NCBI RefSeq assembly: GCF_015864945.1
Contig: NZ_JADYWF010000002.1
Coordinates: forward strand, 248,001 to 312,000
Length of the DNA: 64,000 nt
Direction: 5' to 3'
Origin: Salinibacterium sp. NG253
Lineage (GTDB): Bacteria; Actinomycetota; Actinomycetes; Actinomycetales; Microbacteriaceae
Shown here piece by piece: positions 36,158 through 43,392 of the stretch (position 1 is the first letter of the stretch; each line of letters opens with the position of its first letter). Made by a program: the position numbers and the translations under genes. A model generated the notes under the pieces. That model saw only the letters and a program-made list of their open reading frames with translations. It made no database searches and was not told the DNA's origin.

Positions 36158-37279
36158 ATGAACGCCGCTGTTGAAAACTTTTTGATGCCCGGAGGTGGCG
36201 CGAGCATTACTGCGCTTCCCAAGGTTTCCCTCCACGATCACCTCGATGGAGGGTTGCGGCCTCAGACCATCGTTGAACTTGCCGACGAGGTCGGCTATGC
36301 GCTCCCCGAGAATGACTCGGAGGCGCTGAAATCATGGTTTGCGACTCAGGCCGATTCCGGCTCGCTCGTGAACTACCTCGCGACTTTCGACGCCACCATC
36401 GCCGTCATGCAGACCACCGAGGGTCTCCAGCGGGTCGCCCGCGAGTTCGTGGAAGACCTTGCCGATGACGGTGTCATTTATGGCGAAATCCGTTGGGCGC
36501 CGGAACAGCACCTGCAGAAGGGGCTCGACCTCGATCAGGTTGTCACCGCCGTGCAAGAAGGCTTGGAACAGGGTGTGGATGCGGTGCGCTCGAGCGGCCG
36601 CAGCATCCGTGTGGGGCAGTTGTTGTCTGCCATGCGCCAAGCCGATCGGGGCACCGACATCGCCGAGTTGGCAATCCGTCACCGCGACCGCGGTGTTATC
36701 GGTTTCGACATCGCGGGTCCGGAAGCAGGATTCCCGCCAAGTCGCCTCCGTGGTGCGTTCGACTTGCTCGCGCACAACTACATTCCTGCCACCGTTCACG
36801 CGGGGGAGGCGGATGGCCTCGACAGCATCCGCAGTGCCCTTTTTGACGGTCGCGCGCTTCGTCTCGGACACGGTGTTCGCCTGGCTGAAGACATCACGAT
36901 CGCCAACGAAGACGACGAGAACACTTATGTGACGCTCGGTGATTTGGCGCAGTGGGTCAAGGATCGCGAGATTGCGCTCGAACTGAGCCCGTCATCCAAT
37001 CTTCAGACCGGTGCCATCGAGCAGTGGGGCGACGAAATCATCGACCACCCCTTCGACTTGCTCTACCAGCTCGGATTCCGGGTGACGGTCAACACCGACA
37101 ACCGCCTCATGAGCGCCACGACCCTCAGTCGCGAACTCTCGTTGCTCACCGAAGCGTTCGGGTACGACCTCACGGACCTTGAGGTCTTCCAACTCAATGC
37201 TGCTGCCGCAGCGTTCCTGCCCCTTGAAGAACGCGAAGAGCTTTCCGAGGCCATCAGCGTCGGTTTCGAAAGAGCGTAG
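36158..37279 (+). CDS. add: Adenosine deaminase
   Basis: A 373-residue TIM-barrel deaminase converting adenosine and deoxyadenosine to inosine and deoxyinosine. The zinc ligands are in LHDHLDGGLR, and later catalytic stretches are ATVHAGEADG (His-Ala-Gly-Glu) and LGHGVRL, with NTDNRLMS holding the final Asp ligand. These are all intact, and the length is normal. Three in-frame starts are possible (GTG 36134, ATG 36137, ATG 36158); the last begins closest to the fold. The IIA gene follows after 2 bp, so the PTS proteins are likely cotranscribed. Confidence 0.94.
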   Translation: MNAAVENFLMPGGGASITALPKVSLHDHLDGGLRPQTIVELADEVGYALPENDSEALKSWFATQADSGSLVNYLATFDATIAVMQTTEGLQRVAREFVEDLADDGVIYGEIRWAPEQHLQKGLDLDQVVTAVQEGLEQGVDAVRSSGRSIRVGQLLSAMRQADRGTDIAELAIRHRDRGVIGFDIAGPEAGFPPSRLRGAFDLLAHNYIPATVHAGEADGLDSIRSALFDGRALRLGHGVRLAEDITIANEDDENTYVTLGDLAQWVKDREIALELSPSSNLQTGAIEQWGDEIIDHPFDLLYQLGFRVTVNTDNRLMSATTLSRELSLLTEAFGYDLTDLEVFQLNAAAAAFLPLEEREELSEAISVGFERA

Positions 37280-37281
37280 TT

Positions 37282-37731
37282 ATGTCCCTTCCTCCGCTGC
37301 CCGAATCAGCGATAGAAATTGATGCCTTCGCGGCTGACTGGCGTGCCGCCGTGCGGCTGTCAGGTGAAGCCCTTGTGCGTTCCGGCGCGGCCAAGTCGGG
37401 TTATGCCGACGAGATGATCCGCATGATCGAGGATCACGGTCCCTACGTGGTGATCGCGCCCGGTCTTGCATTGGCTCATGCACGCCCCGGTCCGCAAGTG
37501 ATCGCGAACGGACTCTCCGTTGTCACGCTCAAAGAACCTGTGCGGTTCGGTCACGCCCACAACGATCCGGTTCGGGTGGTGCTTGGCCTCGCTATTTCTG
37601 AGGCAGGCGCACACTTGGCAGCGGTCGCGGCTGTCGCTAACATCTTCAATGACTCCTCGGCGATAAACGAGCTTGCGGCCGCAACGAGCGCCGCCGAGGT
37701 GCAACGCATCATGGGAGTGAATCCGTCGTGA
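37282..37731 (+). CDS. PTS IIA protein (fructose/mannitol/ascorbate type)
   Basis: A 149-residue phosphocarrier of the EIIA type 2 fold. IAPGLALAHARPG contains the His (about residue 66) that takes phosphate from HPr. The surrounding VIANGLSVVTLKEPVRFGH is typical for the ascorbate/fructose class. It starts 2 bp after adenosine deaminase and overlaps the IIB gene by 4 bp (ATGA). No IIC membrane component is encoded nearby, so either a distant IIC completes a permease or this pair is regulatory. Enzyme I lies at 13.9 kb. Confidence 0.88.
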   Translation: MSLPPLPESAIEIDAFAADWRAAVRLSGEALVRSGAAKSGYADEMIRMIEDHGPYVVIAPGLALAHARPGPQVIANGLSVVTLKEPVRFGHAHNDPVRVVLGLAISEAGAHLAAVAAVANIFNDSSAINELAAATSAAEVQRIMGVNPS

Positions 37732-38000
37732 AAATCGTGACCATCTGTGGTGCGGGAATCGGCAGTTCCGGTGTGCTCAAGGTCAACGCAGAACGAGCGT
37801 TGCGCGCGCTTGATCTCGAAGCCACAGTCGTTGCCGCTGAAGTGAGCACCGTTCGCACGGTTGCCGCGGATGCTCAGATTATTCTCACGACGCAAGAGTT
37901 CGTTGAGGCGATCGGCAAGACGAACGCCGATGTCATCGTGATTGTGAACCTCTTTGACACGTCGGAGCTTGCCCAAAAACTAGAGGACGCCCTCGGCTGA
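37728..38000 (+). CDS. PTS IIB protein (ascorbate/lactose-like type)
   Basis: A 90-residue phosphocarrier. The phospho-Cys is at about residue 7 in KIVTICGAGIGSSGVLKVN, the P-loop-like motif of the IIB ascorbate family. The rest alternates strands and helices as expected (VVAAEVSTV, ADAQIILTTQEF, DVIVIVNLFD). It is coupled to the IIA gene by ATGA, and the last codons form part of a hairpin. No IIC follows; the next gene is convergent. A sugar such as a pentose derivative could be its substrate, but that is only inferred from the neighbours. Confidence 0.87.
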   Translation: MKIVTICGAGIGSSGVLKVNAERALRALDLEATVVAAEVSTVRTVAADAQIILTTQEFVEAIGKTNADVIVIVNLFDTSELAQKLEDALG

Positions 38001-38015
38001 GCCGAGGACGCCCTC
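37983..38015 (+). repeat. Direct repeat and hairpin at the end of the PTS IIB gene
   Basis: GAGGACGCCCTC occurs at 37983-37994 and again at 38004-38015. Between and within them CCTCGGC-TGA-GCCGAGG (37991-38007) forms a 7-bp stem whose loop is the stop codon of the IIB gene. It may act as a terminator for the add-PTS unit; no T-run follows. Confidence 0.6.
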
Positions 38016-38061
38016 TTCACGTTTCTCTGCGCACTGCTGTTCGGCAGTAGCGCCAGCGGTA

Positions 38062-39729
38062 TTAGCTGAGAATCTCGCGCATGCCCGCTTCAAGCTGGCT
38101 CGCGACCGCTTCGGCCGCAGCCTGACGCTCAGCGCCCTCGCCTGACGTGCTCGAGGCATCCACATAGAACTTGAGTTTGGGTTCCGTGCCGCTGGGGCGC
38201 ACGATCACCCGTGCTCCGCCCTCGAACTGCATGCGAACAATGTTGCTAGGCGCGAAGCCGTCGACACCATTCTCGAAGTCATCGAACGAGGCAACCGTGA
38301 GGCCGCCGACGGTGGCGGGAGCGTTGGCACGCAAGCGCGTCATCGTCTCGCCGATCTCTGAAATCTTGGTGAAGCGCAGCGAGACCTGGCGGGAGGCAAA
38401 CGCACCGAAGCGGGCCGCAAACTCGTCGAGACGATCGAGCACCGTCTTGCCTTCGGCCTTGAGCTCGGCGGCCATCGAGAGAAAGTCGACCGACGCCGAA
38501 ATGCCGTCCTTGTCGCGCACCTTGTCGGGATCAACGAGGTAACCAAGGGCCTCTTCGTAACCGAACACGAGGCCGTCGATGCGGGAGATCCATTTGAAGC
38601 CCGTGAGGGTATCGGCGTAGTCCAAGTTGTAACCCGCGGCGATTGTTCGCAGCGCTGGAGACGAGACGATGGATGCCGCCAGAACACCAGTGCCGTTGGC
38701 GCGTTCTGCCGCGCGCCAGCCCAGCAAAATTCCCACTTCGTTTCCGCTCAGCCGACGCCATTCGCCGTCGCGACCGGGCACAGCCACGGCGAGGCGGTCG
38801 GCGTCGGGATCGTGGGCAATGGCGAGATCGGCGCTGACTTCGCGTGCTTTCGCGAAGCTGAGATCCATGGCGCCTGGCTCTTCCGGGTTAGGGAAGGCGA
38901 CGGTGGGGAACGCGGCGTCGGGGTGAGCTTGTTCTTCGACAAGCGCGGGGGCGGCGAATCCGGCCTTCTCATACACGGCCTTGCTGGTTTCCCAACCCAC
39001 ACCGTGCATGGCGGTATAGGTGTAGACGACGTCCTTGACGGGGCCGGCGAGGGCTGCCGTGCGGGCAATGTATTCGTCAACAACACCCTCGTCAGTGGTG
39101 ACGAAATCGGTGGAGCGTGGCAGCTCGGCAATCGAGCCCTTGGCGACGATCGCAATGGCGTGTGCAATGTCGGCGTCGGCGGGCGGCACGATCTGTGAGC
39201 CGTGGTTGTCGCCGCCGAGGTACACCTTGTAGCCGTTGTCGTTGGCCGGGTTGTGGCTGGCCGTAACCATGACGCCAGCACTCACGTTGAGATGGCGCAC
39301 CGCGAAGGCGAGCACGGGCGTGGGCAGCAGTCGCGGCAACAGGATGGCGCGCACACCGGCCCCGGCCATGATGGTTGCGGTGTCGCGAGCAAAAACTTCA
39401 GAATTGATGCGACCGTCGTAGCCGATCACGATGCTCGGGCTGAGCTCATGGGTGAGCAGATAGGCGGCAAGTCCCGCAGCCGCCTGAGTGACCAACACCC
39501 GGTTCATGCGGTTCGGGCCGGCACCGAGCTCGCCGCGCAACCCTGCCGTGCCAAACGCGAGCCGCGAATCGAAGCGGTCATGAAGGCCAGCGATGGCGGC
39601 CTCGTCGCCCTGGGCGGCATCCGTAATCAGAGCCTCGAGCTCGGTGTGGGTGACGGCGTCGGGGTCTTGCTCGAGCCACGCGTTCGCGGCGGCGATGAGG
39701 TCGGCGGTGCTGAGAATTTCGGTGCTCAT
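38062..39729 (-). CDS. pmmB: Phosphohexomutase-family enzyme (phosphomannomutase / phosphopentomutase)
   Basis: A 555-residue alpha-D-phosphohexomutase. The phosphoserine loop is VTASHNPANDNGYKVY (Ser at about 158), the metal loop is AHDPDADRLAVAVP, the sugar loop is FGYEEALGYLV, and the phosphate-binding site at the end is VRPSGTEPKLKFY. All catalytic loops are intact. It is coupled by 4 bp to the purine nucleoside phosphorylase gene upstream, which releases ribose 1-phosphate. A phosphopentomutase role is therefore a serious alternative to making mannose or glucose phosphates. The symbol follows the mycobacterial gene in the same position. Confidence 0.88.
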   Translation of the reverse strand: MSTEILSTADLIAAANAWLEQDPDAVTHTELEALITDAAQGDEAAIAGLHDRFDSRLAFGTAGLRGELGAGPNRMNRVLVTQAAAGLAAYLLTHELSPSIVIGYDGRINSEVFARDTATIMAGAGVRAILLPRLLPTPVLAFAVRHLNVSAGVMVTASHNPANDNGYKVYLGGDNHGSQIVPPADADIAHAIAIVAKGSIAELPRSTDFVTTDEGVVDEYIARTAALAGPVKDVVYTYTAMHGVGWETSKAVYEKAGFAAPALVEEQAHPDAAFPTVAFPNPEEPGAMDLSFAKAREVSADLAIAHDPDADRLAVAVPGRDGEWRRLSGNEVGILLGWRAAERANGTGVLAASIVSSPALRTIAAGYNLDYADTLTGFKWISRIDGLVFGYEEALGYLVDPDKVRDKDGISASVDFLSMAAELKAEGKTVLDRLDEFAARFGAFASRQVSLRFTKISEIGETMTRLRANAPATVGGLTVASFDDFENGVDGFAPSNIVRMQFEGGARVIVRPSGTEPKLKFYVDASSTSGEGAERQAAAEAVASQLEAGMREILS

Positions 39730-40562
39730 AGTGCGGTCACAATCTGGGCGAGAAGACTGCTGATCTGTACTTCAGCATCCTTGCCCGCCTGAATCACTTC
39801 TTCGTGGCTGAGGGGAGTGGACTGGATGCCAGCAGCAAGGTTGGTGATGAGGGACATTCCCAAGATTTCCATGCCTGCCTGGCGCGCGGCAATCGCTTCG
39901 AGCGCCGTGGACATTCCCACGATGTCACCGCCGATTGTTTTAGCCATCTGCACTTCGGCCGGGGTCTCGTAGTGCGGGCCGCGGAACTGGGTGTACACAC
40001 CCTCGTCGAGGCTCGGGTCGATCGATTTCGCGATCTCGCGTAGGCGCTTGCTGTAGAGATCGGTGAGGTCGATGAACGTCGCGCCCTCAAGGGGGGAGTC
40101 GGCAGTGAGGTTGAGGTGGTCGCTGATGAGAACCGGGGTGCCCGGCTTCCAGGTCTCTTTGATGCCACCGGCACCGTTGGTGAGGATCATGGTTGTTGCG
40201 CCAGTGGCGGCAGCCGTGCGCACGGAGTGAACAACGCGGCGTACGCCGTGGTTCTCGTAGTAGTGGGTGCGAGCGCCGATCACGAGGGCGCGCTTGCCGC
40301 TTGGCAACAGAATGGAGCGCAGCGTTCCGACGTGGCCTTCGAGGGCCGGCTTCGAGAAACCGGGGATGTCCGAGGCCGGAATCGTGGCGGTGGTTTCACC
40401 AATCAGGTCGGCAGCTTTGCCCCACCCGCTTCCGAGTGTGAGGGCAATGTCGTGCTTCTCGACTCCGGTCGCGGCTGCGATTGCTGCAGCGGCGTCTTTC
40501 GCGACCGCGAACGGGTCTGCGGTGGGGTCGTCGAGGGGGTTTGTGGTGGGCGACTGTGACAT
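39726..40562 (-). CDS. punA: Purine nucleoside phosphorylase
   Basis: A 278-residue trimeric-type phosphorylase that splits inosine and guanosine into base and ribose 1-phosphate. Visible motifs are LTLGSGWGKAADLIG, GARTHYYENHG (phosphate-binding His), GGIKETWKPG, FRGPHYETPAEVQM and MSTALEAIAARQAGMEILG. The start chosen is ATG 40562; the frame is open 38 codons further upstream but that part is rich in Arg/His and not conserved. It precedes the mutase gene with a 4-bp overlap and is divergent from the LpdA-like gene, with about 160 bp for control. Confidence 0.94.
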   Translation of the reverse strand: MSQSPTTNPLDDPTADPFAVAKDAAAAIAAATGVEKHDIALTLGSGWGKAADLIGETTATIPASDIPGFSKPALEGHVGTLRSILLPSGKRALVIGARTHYYENHGVRRVVHSVRTAAATGATTMILTNGAGGIKETWKPGTPVLISDHLNLTADSPLEGATFIDLTDLYSKRLREIAKSIDPSLDEGVYTQFRGPHYETPAEVQMAKTIGGDIVGMSTALEAIAARQAGMEILGMSLITNLAAGIQSTPLSHEEVIQAGKDAEVQISSLLAQIVTAL

Positions 40563-40671
40563 GGCATCCACTCTAAACGGTGGTGACTGCGACTCACCGG
40601 TGCATTCAGCGCGAATGTGAGCACGCCGGTGCGCACGACGCGGGTGATTAGGTCCGAGCCGCGCGCCAACC

Positions 40672-40681
40672 CCCACGTGGG
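40672..40681. promoter_or_regulatory. Palindrome CCCACGTGGG between punA and the LpdA-like gene
   Basis: A perfect 10-bp palindrome lies 46 bp upstream of the LpdA-like start and about 110 bp upstream of punA, within a divergent control region. It could be an operator, but a 10-bp palindrome in GC-rich DNA has limited weight. Confidence 0.25.
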
Positions 40682-40726
40682 AGGGTGTGGTTTGTCGCTG
40701 AGGCAGAACCGCGAGAGAATTGCTGC

Positions 40727-42166
40727 ATGGCCTATGAGTTCGAGCGCACCCAACGAATTGCAGTACTCGGCGGTGGCCCCGGTGGCTACGAAGCAGCCCT
40801 GGCGGGCGCGCAACTCGGCGCGGAGGTGACCCTCGTTGAACGCGAAGGTGTTGGCGGCTCTGCCGTGCTCACCGATGTGGTGCCGTCGAAGACGCTCATC
40901 GCTACTGCTGAAGCAACCAACGCGATTCGGGATGCCGCAGAGCTGGGCGTGCAGTTCTACTCGCGCTCCGATTCCGGTCGTGCCGTTCGCCCCGAAATCA
41001 CCGTGAACCTTGCCGCCGTCAACGCGCGCCTCATGCGCCTCGCCCAGCAGCAGTCAGACGACATGAAGTCGCAGCTCATCAAGGCTGGCGTGCGCATCAT
41101 CCACGGTGAAGGCCGTCTCGATGGCCCCCAGCGTCTGGTCGTCTCGACCGGCAAGGGCAAAGCCGGAACCGACTTCGATGAAGTGGATGCCGACACCGTC
41201 ATAGTCTCGGTCGGCGCCCGCCCGCGCGTGCTCGATTCCGCAATGCCCGATGGCAAGCGCATCCTCACGTGGACGCAGCTTTACACCCTCACCGAAACCC
41301 CCAAACACCTCATCGTGGTCGGTTCTGGTGTCACCGGTGCCGAGTTTGCTTCGGCCTACACCGCGCTCGGCGCCAAAGTCACCCTGATCTCCTCGCGCGA
41401 CCGCGTGCTGCCCGGGGAAGACGAAGATGCCGCCCGCGTAATTGAAGACGTGTTCAAGCGCAACGGTATGACCGTGCTCTCCAAGTCGCGGGCCGAATCG
41501 GTCACCACCACCAAAGATGGCGTGATTGCGACGCTCAGCGATGGACGAACGGTAGAAGGCAGTCACTGCCTCATGGCCGTTGGCTCGCTGCCAAATACTG
41601 AAGGTCTTGGACTCGAAGAGGCTGGCGTGCAACTGACCGAGTCTGGCCACATCCGGGTCAACCGGGTTGCCCGCACCTCAATGCCGTCGATCTATGCGGC
41701 GGGTGACTGTTCAGACTTCTTCCCGCTCGCCTCGGTGGCCTCGATGCAGGGCCGCACCGCCGTGTTCCACGCGATGGGCGACGGCGTAACGCCGATCGAA
41801 CTGCGCAACGTGGCATCCAACATCTTCACTCAGCCTGAGATCGCTACCGTCGGCTGGTCGCAAAAGCAGATCGAAGACGGGCTCGTACAGGGCACGATCT
41901 ACAAATTGCCGCTCGCCTCAAACCCGCGCGCCAAAATGATGGGCATCAAAGACGGCTTCGTAAAGCTCTTTGCTCGTACCGGCTCGGGCACGGTGATCGG
42001 TGGCGTGATCGTTGCCCCCAACGCTTCCGAGCTCATCGTCTCGATCGCGCTCGCGGTAGAGCACCGTCTCACCGTCGACCAAATGGCTCGCGCGTTCTCC
42101 GTGTACCCGTCACTGACGGGCAGCATTACGGATGCCGCCCGCGCCATGCACGTCGTCGAACAGTAA
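40727..42166 (+). CDS. lpdA: LpdA-like NAD(P)H-quinone reductase
   Basis: A 479-residue two-dinucleotide-binding flavoprotein. The FAD site is IAVLGGGPGGYEAALAGAQL, the NAD(P)H site is LIVVGSGVTGAEFASAYTAL, and the second FAD motif is PSIYAAGDCSDFFPLASVA. The redox-active Cys pair of lipoamide dehydrogenase is absent; the region reads GVGGSAVLTDVVPSKTLI. The C-terminal His-Glu catalytic pair is also replaced by YPSLTGS. These are the same features as in the mycobacterial LpdA quinone reductase, so electron transfer to quinones is expected, not disulfide reduction. ATG 40727 begins at the fold. It is divergent from punA. Confidence 0.88.
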   Translation: MAYEFERTQRIAVLGGGPGGYEAALAGAQLGAEVTLVEREGVGGSAVLTDVVPSKTLIATAEATNAIRDAAELGVQFYSRSDSGRAVRPEITVNLAAVNARLMRLAQQQSDDMKSQLIKAGVRIIHGEGRLDGPQRLVVSTGKGKAGTDFDEVDADTVIVSVGARPRVLDSAMPDGKRILTWTQLYTLTETPKHLIVVGSGVTGAEFASAYTALGAKVTLISSRDRVLPGEDEDAARVIEDVFKRNGMTVLSKSRAESVTTTKDGVIATLSDGRTVEGSHCLMAVGSLPNTEGLGLEEAGVQLTESGHIRVNRVARTSMPSIYAAGDCSDFFPLASVASMQGRTAVFHAMGDGVTPIELRNVASNIFTQPEIATVGWSQKQIEDGLVQGTIYKLPLASNPRAKMMGIKDGFVKLFARTGSGTVIGGVIVAPNASELIVSIALAVEHRLTVDQMARAFSVYPSLTGSITDAARAMHVVEQ

Positions 42167-42214
42167 CCGGTCGCCAGCCAGCACACCGGCCGGCCCCAGA
42201 GCGGTCGGTGGAGC

Positions 42215-43252
42215 CTAAGCGCGCGCCCTCTCGGGAGTGCTCTGCTCGCTTTGGAACGCGATTTCCTTATCGGATGCTGCGTCATCCTTGAGCTCGAGAA
42301 CGTGTTCGACGAGTTTCGTCGCGGTTTGTTCATCGATCACTAGGTCGGTAATAACGCCGGCTCGGAGCGCCGCCAGCAGGGGCACAACCTTGTTGTCGCC
42401 CGCGACACCGCAGATGCGGCGGGGGATGGAACGCAGTTCTGCCGGGGTCGGGCCCGTTGCACGTGCGTTCATTGAGAGGTCTTCATAGGTGCCGTCTTCG
42501 CGCAAGAAAATGGTGCAGACATCGCCCACGATGCCTTCGCTGTCGAGGGTGGCGATGTCTCCGGCTTCGAGGTAGCCGGCGGAGTAGACGTGGCTGGGCA
42601 CCTCTCCCGCAATGGCGCCGATCGAGAACAGTGCAATATCGGCTCGGCGCTGGTATTCGAGCACGCGCACAATTGACCGCTCCGACCACATCGCATTGCG
42701 GGTTTCCGCGTAATCGAAGAACGCGGGCACTGGGAAAAGGTGCACTTGGGCATCAAAGGCGTCACCGAAGTTGGCGATCAGGTTGCCCGCATATTCCACT
42801 CCCGAGGTGCGCACATTGGCAGCTCCGTTGAGCTGCACTACGGCACTGCCACGGGTTGGTTTCTTGCCTAAATACTTGGAGATCGCGGCCAAAGTGGTAC
42901 CCCAAGCAACCCCCATAATCATGTCGGAGTCGAACCAGCTGGTCACCATTCTGGCGGTGGCACGGGCCACTTGATCGAGCCGTTCTGCCTCATCCGCCAG
43001 GTCAGCAACCGGGACAACGTGGGTCTCGACGCCGAAGCAACCCTCGATCTTTTTGGCGAGACCGGGACCGCGCGTGGGGGTGGGGCGCAGAGTGATCTCA
43101 ACGAGACCACTTTCGCGAGCATCGCGAAGCAGCCGAGACACGCTCGAGCGCGACATATGTAGGTGGTTTGCGATGGTGTCCATCTTGATGTCTTGCAAGT
43201 AATACATCGATGATGCCGACAGCATTGCCTCTTCGCGTTCCATGCCTTCCAT
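42215..43252 (-). CDS. SorC-family sugar-binding transcriptional regulator
   Basis: A 345-residue regulator. The N-terminal helix-turn-helix (about 20-60) reads MDTIANHLHMSRSSVSRLLR, and the rest is the SorC/DeoR-type sugar-phosphate-binding domain, with MGVAWGTTLAAISKYLG, LFSIGAIAGEV and RRICGVAGDNKVVPLLAAL. In this family a phosphorylated sugar or polyol releases the protein from DNA. It is divergent from glpD-glpK, so glycerol 3-phosphate is a reasonable guess for the effector. A perfect palindrome lies directly at its own 5' end. An in-frame ATG three codons later is also possible. Confidence 0.88.
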   Translation of the reverse strand: MEGMEREEAMLSASSMYYLQDIKMDTIANHLHMSRSSVSRLLRDARESGLVEITLRPTPTRGPGLAKKIEGCFGVETHVVPVADLADEAERLDQVARATARMVTSWFDSDMIMGVAWGTTLAAISKYLGKKPTRGSAVVQLNGAANVRTSGVEYAGNLIANFGDAFDAQVHLFPVPAFFDYAETRNAMWSERSIVRVLEYQRRADIALFSIGAIAGEVPSHVYSAGYLEAGDIATLDSEGIVGDVCTIFLREDGTYEDLSMNARATGPTPAELRSIPRRICGVAGDNKVVPLLAALRAGVITDLVIDEQTATKLVEHVLELKDDAASDKEIAFQSEQSTPERARA

Positions 43253-43255
43253 CCT

Positions 43256-43269
43256 TGCACGTTCGTGCA
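43256..43269. promoter_or_regulatory. Candidate operator of the SorC regulator
   Basis: TGCACG-TT-CGTGCA is a perfect inverted repeat placed 4 bp upstream of the regulator's start codon and 16 bp upstream of the glpD -35 box. This fits a repressor site controlling both directions. Confidence 0.5.
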
Positions 43270-43284
43270 GATGTGCTGCTCAGT

Positions 43285-43312
43285 TTGTCATTGGGTATAG
43301 CTACCGTAATAC
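43285..43312 (+). promoter_or_regulatory. Probable promoter of glpD
   Basis: TTGTCA (43285-43290), 16 bases, TAATAC (43307-43312) is a reasonable sigma-70-type promoter. It leaves a leader of about 75 bases before the glpD start and adjoins the candidate SorC operator. Confidence 0.55.
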
Positions 43313-43392
43313 GCTGCTCAACGTGACTCATCTCAGAGGATTCACAGCCGCCCTCGGCGGTACCACCACCACACGTTAGAAGAGCATTGTTC

